Shown: piece by piece, positions 44,459 through 56,179 of the stretch
Layout: each line of letters starts with the position of its first letter
Position numbering within the stretch: the first letter of the stretch is position 1
Assembly: GCA_033439795.1 (NCBI GenBank)
Contig: JAUTDP010000009.1
Location: forward strand, 2,976,001-3,040,000
Reading direction: 5' to 3'
Source: Sordaria brevicollis
Taxonomy: Eukaryota > Ascomycota > Sordariomycetes > Sordariales > Sordariaceae
Length of the DNA: 64,000 bases
The notes under the pieces: generated by a model
Seen by the model: the letters and a program-made list of their open reading frames with translations, nothing else
Database searches by the model: none
Told to the model about the DNA's origin: nothing
Translations under genes and position numbers: made by a program

Positions 44459-45219
44459 ATGAAATCCCCACTACTACATTGTGCCCTCGCCGTCTTCCTC
44501 GGCAGCTGCGCCGCAGTCGTCGCTCCGTGGCCCGGACTACTCACCCGAAACGTCACCGAGCTTGTCAACAGCGCGAATGCAGTAACCGGCACTCGGCCAT
44601 TGAACACGACGTCGGTCTGTCAGCCAGCAACGGTCACTGTCCATGTCCGTGCGGTTCGCTCCACGATGTCCTCCGTCGAATCTATGGAAAATGCGGTGTC
44701 AGAAATGAAGATGCCGAGGAAGAGTTTATCCATGAAGGACAGCTGGACGGTCTTTGCGCGTCGAAACAAAGCCAGAGACGAAGGTCACGAAGACATACAT
44801 GGTACGAACCGTACGATTGACAGGAGCTCCATCTAGCGCGAACGGAGCGTCTTACACTCCCTCAGGTATCCGATTTCTAACCATGTCTTGTATTCACAGA
44901 ACAAGCTACAACCTCCCCCCACGCCGTCGAAGGGGTCAGCTCTGGTACCGATGGTGACGAAGACACCAAGGGACACCGTATCCGGGATTCGAGGGCTATG
45001 GAGAGAGATTCGGAAACTCTAAAAGGCGGAAAGAAAAAACAGCCGGATGACGGACCCCCGATTCATGCAATTTTGATACCCGTATTTCTTGTAGCAGGCG
45101 TCGTTTTAGTTGGCTACCTGGCTATTCACTTCGGCTGCTTGCTTGGCCCAAAGAAGGCAGCTCCCAAGGTCGAAGGTGGAGAGTCAGAGGCGCTTGAGAC
45201 GGGTACAGCGAGGGTGTAG
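44459..45219 (+). CDS. m17: signal-peptide/single-TM protein, 2 exons, 220 aa
   Basis: Exon 1 44459-44801, intron 44802-44899 (GTACGA, TTTCTAAC branch, CAG, 98 nt, phase 1), exon 2 44900-45219. The leader (LLHCALAVFLGSCAAVVAP) is followed by WPGLLTRNVTEL. FARRNKARDE ends exon 1. The span (about 169-194, AILIPVFLVAGVVLVGYLAI) lies in exon 2 and is followed by GPKKAAPK. The ATG is preceded at a short distance by an in-frame Met without leader character, which was not used. Confidence 0.72.
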
Positions 45220-45643
45220 GGTAGGGAGGTTACTGAGGTTGAAGGGTGCAATTTTCTCTGTTTCTCTCGTTTTGTTTTTTCGAGAATTCTGAGCATTTTC
45301 TTTTCTGGTGCGGTCGTGTTTGGTTGTCGGCTAGCAAAGCCAGAGGGTCATGCTTATCTAATCGTTATTTGAAAAAAGAAGTGACCAATCAAATTGCTTT
45401 AGACATCCCGATTGGGAAATGCCCCGCCCTTAGCGCCGCACTGTTCCGACCTGTTCCTGGAATTTGTCCCGCCTGCAATTCTTTTTTCTCCTTTCCCGCC
45501 AGCTGTGCTATCTTCATTGTCCAACGATCGCAAATCTGGCGCACTAAGCACTCATGTTGCCATTTTACGATGCTTGCCAACCAGACGCTACGGGACACAC
45601 TGGTCAGAGTACTATGAACCGACAGCTTCACCCAGTTCTCATG
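45220..45643. other. Intergenic after m17
   Basis: It contains a second CCAATCAAATT/CCCGATTGGG stretch near 45384-45417 resembling other spacers in the cluster, but no supported gene. Confidence 0.4.
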
Positions 45644-46120
45644 CCTTAGAGGGAACCCCGAGGTTTTAAACATGGTGCCGTTTTTGCTAAGTGTCAATAG
45701 ACAATAGCAAAAATGAACACAACAGAAATTCTGAACAGGGATTTTAGCCAAAATAGGCTGTTCGCTTTGACCTCCGTTTCCAAATTGTCATTTTCCCATT
45801 TTCCAACATTCAAAGGAAACGGATTGGAGCATTGAATTTCTCTCAAAATTTCACTCATGATGATATCGTCCAAATGCAACGATCCAAAGCTCTTTAGTAG
45901 CTATTTGGCTTCAACTCTCAAGATGGCCAAATGAGCCAAATTTTTGGCTGTTTGCAGCGTCTTTTCTACTATTCGCGAGAATATTATGAAAGGCCGTTAA
46001 AGTCTGTTTTTCTACTATAATCAATTGACACTTAGTGGGGAAAACACTGTATAAATAGCGAAACACTCTGTTTTTATACCTTAGGAGGCCATGTTTAAAA
46101 CCTCGGGGTTCCCTCTAAGG
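45644..46120. mobile_element. 477-bp MITE with 32-bp inverted repeats
   Basis: The ends are CCTTAGAGGGAACCCC.. and its inverse ..GGGGTTCCCTCTAAGG, pairing perfectly over 32 bp (45644-45675 and 46089-46120). Subterminal AGTGTCAAT / ATTGACACT also pair. No coding capacity. A TA duplication is possible if the true ends lie three bases further in; the superfamily is unresolved. Confidence 0.75.
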
Positions 46121-46168
46121 TGGCCGGTCTTGTGGGCAATGCTCGACATGCCACCAACGGGTTTGTTG

Positions 46169-49100
46169 CAGCGCCAGAAACAAGTCAAGTATTCTAGTCA
46201 AGTATAAGTAAGTATAAGTAAGTAAGTAAGTAAGTAAAGGTCTATATTTATATTTAGCAAGTAAGTAAAGTTTGATACTTATTTGAGGATATTTGACGAG
46301 CTTCTTGGCATAACTTTTGGTACCAAAATTTCGATTAGGAACGGTAATAAAATACGAATACGAAAAAAAAAAACGGGCGATAACGATTAATAACGATTGA
46401 TAACGACCGATAAGACCCCCGATAAGAAGAATTAAGTATTGTTAAGTAAGTAAGTATAAGTAAGTACAAGTAAGTACGAAGCCTTATTTGACCCACTTAA
46501 ATAAGTATATCCTTCCTCCTACAACCCAAAGTCTTAGCGCTAAGTATTAATCCTAACGCTACGGCCGCCCGCAAAAACCTTAACACCCCCGAAAATCACC
46601 GTTTTCTAGTCGATTCTTTAATAACGATAATAACGAAATATCTACGCCTACGCCCTCCGGGGCCCCCAAAATAAATCCGCCTGTAATATTTTATACGGCT
46701 TTACTGTAAGTATTGGTTTATACGCTTACCTTACTTATTATAACGGTATAATCGGTTAAAAAGGCTTATATTATAAACGAAAAAGGCTATTCCGCCCTTT
46801 AATAATCTCCTTCCGCCCCCGGTTTTATCGCCTTTAATTTCTTTAAAAAAATAATTAATTCGAACGTTAATAATATTAAAATTAGAATTAAAATCCTTAA
46901 AGCCTTTTCCGCCGCCTTCGACGGCTAATTTAACCGCTTCTTCTCTTTCTTTCTTATTTATTTTTATAAAGCTTCTAAGCTCGTACGGATTATTAAAATT
47001 ATTTTCGAAAATTCTAAATTTTTATAATTTACCCCTACGGTAAGTAATTAAGTTATTATTTTCGCTAATATTATTTATAAAATTATAAAATTTATCCCTT
47101 TATTTTTTAATTTTATTTCCTATACTTTTTCCTACTTTTATTCCCGTAATAAATTTACTACGGCCCTACTTCCCCCCTTAATTATATTTTAAAATAACGG
47201 CTACGTTTTTTTCCACTTTAATAGGAATTTTCCTTTTAATAATAATAATACTTTTATTATCCGTAAAGAAGTATAAAACCTTTTATATTTAATATTTACT
47301 AATATTATTAATTTTTAAAAAATCCTTACCGGTTTCGCTTTTTATCCCTATACCGTTAAAATCCGTTAGAAATTCCTTAATAAAATTAATAAAATCGGGT
47401 CCCGCTTTAAATACTTTAAAATTAAAAACCTTAAGAAATAATATATTTATATAATCGAAAATATATTTATAATAATACGTATTAATATCGTCCTTATTAA
47501 TATAAATACTTCGATCCGTAACGAAGTTATTAATTAAATTTTTAAAACCCTTATATCCTTTCGCTATATTTAAAATTACGTTTTTAATTCCGTTTACGCT
47601 TTTTAATTAATTTTTTTCAAAACGTTAATTTATAAACCCTTCCGTCTATTCAATAAGAGTAATTTTACCCGCTTTATTTATAAATACTATTATATTTTTT
47701 AATATAATTTCTATTTTAATTAATATAATAATTAACCTTACCCCTATTTTTTATAATATTACCGGTATAATTATATTAATTATAGCGAATACCGAAAACC
47801 TATTTAATATATTAATTATTAGGGCCCCTTCGATTTCCGTTATTTTGATTATTTAATATACCCCTATTATAAGGGAAATATTATCGTCCGCCCTTTTTAC
47901 GCCGATTATTTTTTAATTTATTAAAAGGGTTATAAATTTTTTTAAAAAGTTTATAAATAATTTACCCCCGAAGATAATTATAAAGAAGGCCCTTCTAACT
48001 TTTCCGATTTCTTTAATTATAAGTCTACCCCCTCCGGCTTTAATAATTCCGAATTTTAACCTTCCGCTAACGATATTATAATACTTATTAAAATTTAATT
48101 TAGCGAAACTTCCTCTTCTAAATCCTCTTTCCATTATTTTACCCGCTATAAAACGCCCTTATAAAGGGCCGTTAATTTATAAATATAAATTAAACCCCGT
48201 ACGATTTAAATACTTTAAAATTGCGTATTTTCTAAATAAATATAGCGCGTACGAGAAATATAAATTTTATTACCCTTTAAATTATTAATAAGGTTAAAAT
48301 AAATATAATTTTAATTTAAGAATTTAAAATATAAATATATAATAAAAAAATCAAGCTATTTAAATATTACACTTTTAATATTTATATTCCTTATTAAAAT
48401 TAAATAAATAAAACGGTTATATACCCCTACGTAGTAATTTACGTCCGTTAAAGATTATTAACCGTATATTATACCGTTAGGGAGATATAAAACCTCTTTT
48501 AAATTTAGGTAAGAGGGATTACTATTATTAATATATATTAACGGTTTGGCGATTATTTTGCCTTCGAATAATTAGTTAAATAGCGTCCCTCTTTGAAAAT
48601 AATTATTGTAGGAGATTTTAACGCTAAATATTATTCGTAGCAATTTGAGGCAGAAATTTTAAAAGGTATAATAAAAATTACGGCCTACGTCGAAGAATAT
48701 AATTTAAATTTTTTAACCGAATTTAGTATCCTAAATTATAATTTTAGGAATATAATCGATTTTATTTTCGTAAATATTTTATTTTATTCTTTTTAAATTA
48801 TTTACGAATAGGATTATAATTCGGATTATTAAATTATCCTTACTAATATCCTTATTAACCGGGTAAAACCTTTACGCCGCCGCTTTATTTTCTAAAAAAA
48901 CCCCAAAGTAATTAAATTCTTTAGCGAAAATATTTCCTTCTTTATAAATTTCGTTTTTATATTCTTTATAAGCGAAGTAATAGAATAGGAATTCGATAAC
49001 CTAGCCGAAGCCCTATATATAACCCTATAAAACGCTTTAAAGCTTATTAATAAATTAATTAAGCCCGAAAAGAATATTAAATAGTAGAATAAAATTTATT

Positions 49101-52100
49101 TATATATTATACGTCTTTTCCGTAATTATAAGTATAATAACCCGTCCCCCCGCTTTTATTAGGTTGAAAAATTGCGTTAAAAGTTTAAGAAAGCCGTTTA
49201 GAACGCTAAAAAGGATTTTATCGATAATATTATTGGATTAATTAAGGACAATAAGGATATTTTTTATATTATTATATAATATAAATTTAGGGACTAATTA
49301 AAAATTTTACCCCTTATTATAAACGGAAAAACGTTCGTCGAATTAATTAAAAAGGTTAAAGTATTCTATAAAATTATTTTCGAACGGATAAGTAAAACGG
49401 ATAATTTAAATACCGGCTAAATTTTTATTACCCTAATATATTAAATACTTTAAGAAATTAATATTTATATCAATAAAGTATATAAAATTTTCTATAATAT
49501 TAATAATATTTTACCCGGGGCCGATAGTATTATAATATAAATATTAAAGGCTATTTAAAAATCGATTAAAGAACCTATATATTATTTATATTAAGGTTAC
49601 GTATTTTAAAATTATTACCCTAAAATTTTCTAAAAGGTAAAAATTATTATAATCCTTAAATTTAGAAGAGATAAATTAATAATTAAAAGCTAACGCCTAA
49701 TTTCCCTCCTCTTTTATTTAAATAAAAGGATTAAATATTTAATTAACCGTAGAATAATATAATTTACAGTTAAATATAGGGTATTTAACCCTTGATAGGT
49801 AGGAACTTTATTTAAAAGGTCCGCTATTAATATTATCGGTTCCGTCGTTTATAATATTAAAAATTTCCTAAAATACGGGTTATTCGCTACGTTAATTACC
49901 TTCGACGTAAAGGGCGCTTTTAATACTATTTTAATTAATTATTTAATTTTATATTTAAAGGAATCAAATTAACCGGCTTACGTAGTCTAATAAATAAAAT
50001 CTTTTATATTAAAAAGAATAATTAATATCCGCTACCTTAACGTTATAATATTAATAGAAAGCTTAAAATACAAACTTCTTTAAAAATCCTTTATTTTATT
50101 TATCTTCTACTTCTTTTATATTAAACCGGTATATTATTTTAATAATAAAATTAAATATTTCGAATATACCGACAATTATACGATTTTAATTTCGGGCCCT
50201 ACTTTAAAGGAAATAGCCCAATAAACGTAGGAAAAATTCGATTATATAATTAAATAGGGTTCGGTTAATACTATTAAATTTTCTTTAAAAAAAATAAAAA
50301 TTTAATTCTTTTCGAAAAATTATACTACCGTCCCCCCCCTTCTATTTAATACGTAGGGGTAATAATAGAGGCCTAGCCGGCTATATATTAATTCGGAATT
50401 TAATTCTATAATAAATTTAATTAAAAAAATTATATCGAATATTAATTCGCGTCGGCTAAATAAGTCGTATAATATATTAATAGGCTTAATAGGGTATATA
50501 AAAACGCCCCGCCTAAATTTATAATTAAAATTATAAAAATTATTATCTTCTTTAAAGCCCTTTTTAATTTTAAAATTTAATAGTCCAACTATAAAAAATA
50601 TAATTAAATCCGTAAAAATAAGGAATTTCTTTTAATCGGTAATAATTTAAATAATTAAATTAAAAAAAATCCAAATAATTATTAATTTAGCCGTTAAATT
50701 AACGTTTTTAATTTAGCGTATTATATACTTTATAATCCTTTACTACGAAATTAACTTCCCCCCTATATTATTTCTCTTCGAAACCGTTTACTACTATTAT
50801 ACCGTTTACTTTTTATTCCTAAATTTAAATTACCTATCAATTTAGCGAATAGAATAGGATAGGAGGATATTACGAAACCTTCCTAGGAAATTTACGACCT
50901 TATAAATTATTTTTTAATTTACTTTATTTATTCCTTAATTTAATTTCTAAATTCCAATTTATAATGGAATAACGTATTTACCCTCTATTATATTCTCTAA
51001 AAAAAAAGCCGCCGTAGAATTCGAAAATTAATTCTTTTAATTTTCCCTTTTAAAAATAGTAATATATATCGATAAATTTATATTAATTAAATAAATTGGT
51101 GCGGAAAATTATATCGAAGATTTAAAGGCGGATAACGAATTTAATAATAAAGCCGTAAAATTCGGTTATATTATTTTTAAGAGGAAGGAAGAATTTTATT
51201 ATAATTTCGAATAATTTAAATAAATGGAAATCTTTAACGTAAAAATAGAAGGGGTTAAATACGGCTTTAAAGCGGTTATAATAACTTTCCTATACGGTTA
51301 TATTAACTTTATTACAATTTATTTCGATAATATTTCGGTAATTCGAAACCTCCGAAATATACTTTCCCTATCGTTATAATTAATATTTAAAAAATTTTAA
51401 CGGATAATCCTATTTTATTATAATAAAATAAAAGTAAAATAAATCCCCGGATATATAGGAATTATTAATAATAAAATTATTAACGAATTAATGAAATTTA
51501 GGATTATTGGAAGTAAAATAATTAACCTTAAAATAATTATATTAATTTATTTTAAATATATAATTAAAATAAAAATATAACGGGACTTCCGGACGTAATA
51601 AATTAAAAATACCCCCCCCTCCTATTAAAACTTTAATTTTAAAACTTCGTTAAAATTTAATAAAAAATTCGAATTTAACCGTAGTACTTTATATTACTTT
51701 TTAGCTGTAAAGTCCGACTATAGCGATTTTAAAAATTATTACGAACGTTTCAAATACGAAAACGTAGTAATAAAATACTATTATAATAATTGGAAAACTT
51801 TATATTATATTTTTTATTATTATAAAAGATACGCTATATCCCCTTTCCTTCCTAAAGAAACTATTATATTTAAAAATTTAATATTAATATTAGGAATTTT
51901 TTAAAAACGTTTCGTAGCGAGGGTATAAATTTTATATTTTTTTTCGTAAATTTATATAAGGAGGGATATTCGCTAAATTTTCTAATAATAATATATAAAT
52001 AACGGAAGAACTATAAATAGCTTTTCTACGTTTTTAAAGGAAAAGGGGGTAATAATCGGTAAGGAGGTTAATAACGGTATTAATATAATAAAAGATTAAT

Positions 52101-52550
52101 TAAATTAAAAAATATACCGGATCTAACGTAAGGAAAGGGTATTAAAAGCGCTTTTAAACGAAGGGGAGGAAGAAGAGGAGGATTTTAAGGAGGAAGAAGA
52201 AGAGGAAGATTTTAAAGAAGAAAGGTAATCGGGGGTAAATAACCCTCAGTCTACGGTTTTTACTCTTATAGGAATTTAATTAAAATATTAGGCCGCGTTT
52301 ACGCAATAGGTAGTACGTAACCTAGTAGGATCGTAAAATTATATAATTTGCCCTCAGGTTTTTCCAGGGCGCTACTATATATAAATCCTCTCCTTACTTG
52401 TGTATATAACTCTATAAATACGCTGCTGTGGCACGTCTCATGCCCTTCGGGAGGCGGAAGCAGACGTTAACAATAACAACAACAACAACAACAACCACTT
52501 AAATAAGTATAAGTAAGTATGACCTCTTACTTGACTTGTTTCTAGCGCTG
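46169..52550. mobile_element. hAT-like MITE, split by a LINE insertion
   Basis: CAGCGCCAGAAACAAGTCAA at 46169 and TTGACTTGTTTCTAGCGCTG ending at 52550 are the ends of the same family as 34439-34796, here in inverse orientation. Flanks GTTTGTTG (46161-46168) and GTTTATTG (52551-52558) are an 8-bp duplication with one transition. Without the LINE the MITE is about 380 bp. Confidence 0.8.
46509..52494 (+). mobile_element. RIPped LINE (Tad-like non-LTR retrotransposon)
   Basis: It is inserted in the MITE with a 16-17-bp duplication, CCACTTAAATAAGTATA at 46493-46509 and 52495-52511, the variable-length duplication expected of target-primed insertion. The 3' end carries a short AAC/CAA-type tail (about 52468-52494). 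Ignoring RIP stops, plus-strand remnants show endonuclease motif GDFNA (48611-48625), reverse transcriptase FDVKGAFNT (49901-49927) and YTDN (about 50166, from the YxDD box), and an RNase H-like start (VIYIDKF) near 51055. Endonuclease, RT and RNase H in this order fit the fungal Tad1 group. The last 300 bp are less mutated. It is not functional. Confidence 0.8.
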
Positions 52551-52873
52551 GTTTATTGGGGCATCCTCGGTTGAGATGAAAGAACCACGACCAACAAACG
52601 CAACGACGACGAGAACCAGCGGCGACTCTTGAGAGTCGTCCATGGGAAATCCTAACACGAACAACCTTTCTCGCGTCCTTCGCAAGTAGAGAAAGGTGTC
52701 GCGAACTTGCCGTCGCACAACACGTCCGCGCTCCGTTGATTCAGGACATTGAGAATACTCGGTAACATTCGCATCCCACGATACCCCATCACCTCTCACT
52801 GACTAACCCATATTTGCTCACCAGCATAGCCTTTCGGAGAAAACTCAGAGATTTGCAGCAAGAAAAACACACG

Positions 52874-53308
52874 ATGCACCCGCAGCATCTCCTCCGCTTC
52901 GCTCTCACCCTCCTCCTTGGAGCCGTGATCACCTCGGCTTTCGTCGTACCCGACCCCTTCACGGGCCTAGGAGCAACTCCGTCAATCTACGAAAGGCGCG
53001 CTAATACACGCAACATTGTCCAGCCGCCTCCTACTGCACCGGCTTCTACGATGTACTTCCCCCGTCAAGAGCCCGTACGCATCGAGCAAGATCATAACAG
53101 CGACGGTCAGGACAAGTACACCAGCACAACGGACGGCCACTTCGAAGCAGGGAGGAGCCTTCAGCGTGGAGACGTGGCAGGCATGCCGATGGCAGTTTTC
53201 GTCGCCCTTGTCACCTTTGGGGCCGTTTCTTTTATTCTATTCACGTACATCATGATCATGCGCTTCGTATGCAATGGTCGGACGGCGGCTGTCCGACACT
53301 ACAGTTGA
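52874..53308 (+). CDS. m18: signal-peptide/single-TM protein, 144 aa
   Basis: The Met at 52874 begins the leader (HLLRFALTLLLGAVITSAFV), followed by VPDPF. STMYFPRQEP resembles the TTIYFPG motif of m4 and m13. The span is at about 103-130 (MAVFVALVTFGAVSFILFTYIMIMRFV), with a short basic tail. An upstream in-frame Met at 52814 would add 20 polar residues and bury the leader. It lies alone between the LINE block and the minus-strand group m19-m22. Confidence 0.72.
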   Translation: MHPQHLLRFALTLLLGAVITSAFVVPDPFTGLGATPSIYERRANTRNIVQPPPTAPASTMYFPRQEPVRIEQDHNSDGQDKYTSTTDGHFEAGRSLQRGDVAGMPMAVFVALVTFGAVSFILFTYIMIMRFVCNGRTAAVRHYS

Positions 53309-53940
53309 TAGGGAGAGGGAGAGGTCTTTCAAAAGGGTGTTAGGAGGCCAGGAGGGAACCAAGTAGACATTGCAAAGCCGGCGATGGAGGGTTGCCAGGC
53401 CCAATAGAAGCACCGTTGACTACCATCTAGGCTCAGAAAACTGTTGTTGAAGGAAGAAAGAATGACATGGCCGGTAAAATAGACATTCTATCATATTTTC
53501 TTTGGTTGGTTTTCGTTCGGTTGTCAAAGAGATTGTTCCACTTATCATATTTCAACAACTGAGGTGCGATTTTGACTGTGGGCACGGGTAACGTGTTGGT
53601 GGATGTTAGTGTCAATGCGCTGTAACCGCATCAATCAGTAGCGGCAGCTAACTGACATGACTAATCCTTGCCCCGAACCTCGCAGTAAAGCTCGCCTCTA
53701 TCTGCCGGGACAAGTAGTGCGGGAGTGCAAGTGATAGTGCTAGCCCCCAGAATACGTGTGAATAGTGACTACGCCTTAACAACTCCAGGATGCCAAGCCT
53801 TAACCAAATAGAACCCGATGAGGAAATATTCAACGCCAAGGTCCAGCCCTTTACGAACCAGCTCAACTCAGAAACATCACCACCTAATGACCTTCCGATC
53901 CTTCCAACCTCATAGACTAGGTCCCTTTGGAAACTCAAAA

Positions 53941-54219
53941 CTAGCAAAGACACACAAGAGAGTTTCCCCCACCCGCACAACCATCCTTCAAGCAAGTCCA
54001 AAGCAACCCGACAACCGCAACAACAACAAATGTGACAAACATAATTTGAACCGCAAGAACCCCTCGCTTGGATGGAGTGTCTCCAGTCTCCTCCTTCTGG
54101 GGATCACGGCCATCCCTGGTACCATTTTCTCTCGCCGTCGGAGGAGAGTGCGTTGTCTCAGCATCGTAAAGCACATCTGACAAAGTAGAGGTATCAGTAG
54201 CACACCCCATATCCAACAT
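53941..54219 (-). CDS. Possible TM exon or separate small membrane protein
   Basis: A 92-codon frame holds an acidic region (RENGTRDGRDPQKEETG), SKRG and one membrane span (MFVTFVVVAVVGLLW), but no leader. It lies 21 bp beyond the m19 stop. A good acceptor (CTCTACTTTGTCAG, exon from 54181) would join it in frame to m19 exon 1 (also phase 1), so it could be an alternative 3' exon. It could also be a relic of a member that lost its leader. Confidence 0.4.
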   Translation of the reverse strand: MLDMGCATDTSTLSDVLYDAETTHSPPTARENGTRDGRDPQKEETGDTPSKRGVLAVQIMFVTFVVVAVVGLLWTCLKDGCAGGGNSLVCLC

Positions 54220-54240
54220 TCTCTCTCTCGCCCCGAATCA

Positions 54241-54973
54241 TTAATTATCAAACATCCAAAATACTGCCTTGCAAGCAAGAAGCGCTGAAACAACCACACA
54301 TATGAGAAAAACAGCGCATATAGGGCCAACAATGATACCCGCTAGCTCAGCATCACTGAAACAGTACTTCCCAGGGGGGCATATAGGTTTTTCGTAAAAT
54401 ATCATGTTGCCGATCTTGAGAGAGCCATCTTCGAGGATTTGCATCTCGCTGAGGCATTTCAGACCTGAGGGGGTTATGTTGGGAGAGGGTAGGGTGGGTA
54501 GAGTGGGGATAGGGTCTAACGGTGGGCGCGGGGGAGGTGTCAGCTTGGGTTTGGGAGTTTGTCCACTGGGAAATAAAGGAGAGGATAGGGAAGGAAGCGA
54601 GGAGATGGGGGGGGGGGGACGAACCTCTTTTGTTGCTGTTTCGTAGTTTGTGGTCCACGTCTAACGTGGGATCACTCTCTCCTTGATGCGTATCCCGGGC
54701 TCTCAGACTAGAGGTAACGTCTTTGGCGTGCCTTTGGTCGAAGTCATCGTATGAACGGCCACGGCCCAGGTAACGGGGGGTACCCGTCAAGGTGTTTGTG
54801 ACCGGCGAGACCTCGTCTCGTCCGTGAAGGCCTCTGGTCACAGCAGGCTCGGAGCTTGAATCATCGCGGGCGAGAATTCGGTACTCTCTCGGAATCGGTG
54901 GCGTGATGATCGCTGCCACCGAGACGCCCAGAAAGGCTAACAAAAGCATTCGAGGAATAATTCTTGTCCGCAT
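54241..54973 (-). CDS. m19: signal-peptide/single-TM protein, 2 exons, 190 aa
   Basis: Exon 1 54973-54625, intron 54624-54465 (weak GTTCGT donor, GCTGAC branch, CTCAG acceptor, 160 nt, phase 1), exon 2 54464-54241. Exon 1 encodes the leader (IIPRMLLLAFLGVSVAAI) and a polar ectodomain with several Arg-Asp and SNKRG sites; exon 2 encodes a Cys-containing segment (CLSEM, CPPGKYC) and the membrane span (IIVGPICAVFLICVVVSALL) with a very short tail. The joined length is an exact codon multiple. The intron holds a C13 run, which may be a slippage site. Confidence 0.62.
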
Positions 54974-55507
54974 TCTGTCAATCTTGATGGTTAGAAACCG
55001 AGCAGAAGAAGATTGAAAAGGAAAATATTCGGGGGTTGAAGACTCCTACCATAATTCGCTTTCTTTTTCCACCCCATCTTGGATCAAGTCGTTGGTCCCA
55101 TCGACTGTGTCCATCTTCCTCTACTTTGTCGCAAACTGGTACACTCTTGAATACCATTCCGCCAACTGCGAATTTCCCGCGGCGTTACCCACCTCAGGCA
55201 GAACAGTCGCTTTGTTGTACTGCTCGCCGGTCCATCTTTCGCACCACCAACAAATCTGTTGGCTGCTCCCATAATGTATACCTGAAAGTGACAAAGGGAC
55301 CCCGGTCCCAGGCTCGTCTCTTTGTGACTGTTCCGGCCCCCTGGACCGCTGGACGCTTGACCTTCTTGGCGTTTTCCGGTCGAGATTGAATTGTTGGACT
55401 CAAAAATGGCAAAACTGCACAAGCGAAAGTGACAATACCCACCTGAAATAAGAGCAAAAGAAAGAAAGAACAAAAAAGGCAAAAAATTGAGTGCTGTCAA
55501 ATGTTGA

Positions 55508-55606
55508 ACCACTGCCGGGAGTCGAACCACGGACGTGTCTGTTTCACCCCGCCTGTGTTGCAGGTCGTTGCTTCTGTCACATGTGCTGCCGTTACACCAC
55601 TGGGCC
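55508..55606 (-). tRNA. tRNA-like pol III unit 6
   Basis: The A box TGGTGTAACGG and B box GGTTCGACTCC are good. A 5-bp stem ATGTG/CACGT stands where the anticodon stem should be, enclosing a 40-nt loop with a CCTG/CAGG hairpin, as if an intron were present, but the base at position 33 is C. The T stem needs a bulged T and the acceptor pairs poorly. CTATATA lies about 45 bp upstream and two T6 runs follow (complement of 55472-55486). Confidence 0.45.
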
Positions 55607-56179
55607 ATTCGCCAGCTAGTTGTTGGTGAAAGACCCCTTCGCAGCCAACCCTATATACCCCGTTGAAAGGTTTTCGTGGAGGCTTAGCGGATATCATTGA
55701 TGACACGGAGGGAATGTCGTTGAAAATGGAGTCGGCATCGGCCGTTAAGCGATGATCGCGCTTGTTTGGCCAATCAGGGGACTCGTACAGTGTCGTGAAC
55801 ACCCCTGGCCGAATGCCCCCCGCAGTCTTGACATATTGGGCAAAACCGTCAACGTCCATTCGAGTTTCACAACCTCTGATGACCGTACAACGAACACTCA
55901 GATCGGTTCGACCTAGATCGCACCTCCAAAAGCTGAATCTATACTCTATATTAATAAAAAGGTTGCCGACGTCCAAAACCCCGAGACCCCTCCCCATTTG
56001 CGTAACGCCCTTCTATGACCTATCCGTGCCACGTCCTGAATGCTGTTAGTCCAACCCCTAATCCCCGCCCACAACAGCGCATCTACACTAACAGCTCTTA
56101 CCCTGCCCTGCCACCCCTCCAATCACCGCATCACCGCATCTCCATCCTCAACACCAACCTCTCCACCCACAACCCACCT

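Noticed and set aside
44479..44820. 113-codon Arg/Cys-rich plus-strand ORF
   Set aside because: Frame shadow of m17 exon 1, which has a clear leader and spliced continuation.
47913..48134. 73-codon minus-strand ORF inside the LINE block
   Set aside because: Lys/Ile-rich composition follows from A+T bias; opposite to the LINE coding strand and without motif support.
55194..55457. 87-codon ORF with leader-like start
   Set aside because: The frame begins at TTG, has no ATG ahead of the hydrophobic stretch and overlaps nothing else supporting a gene.
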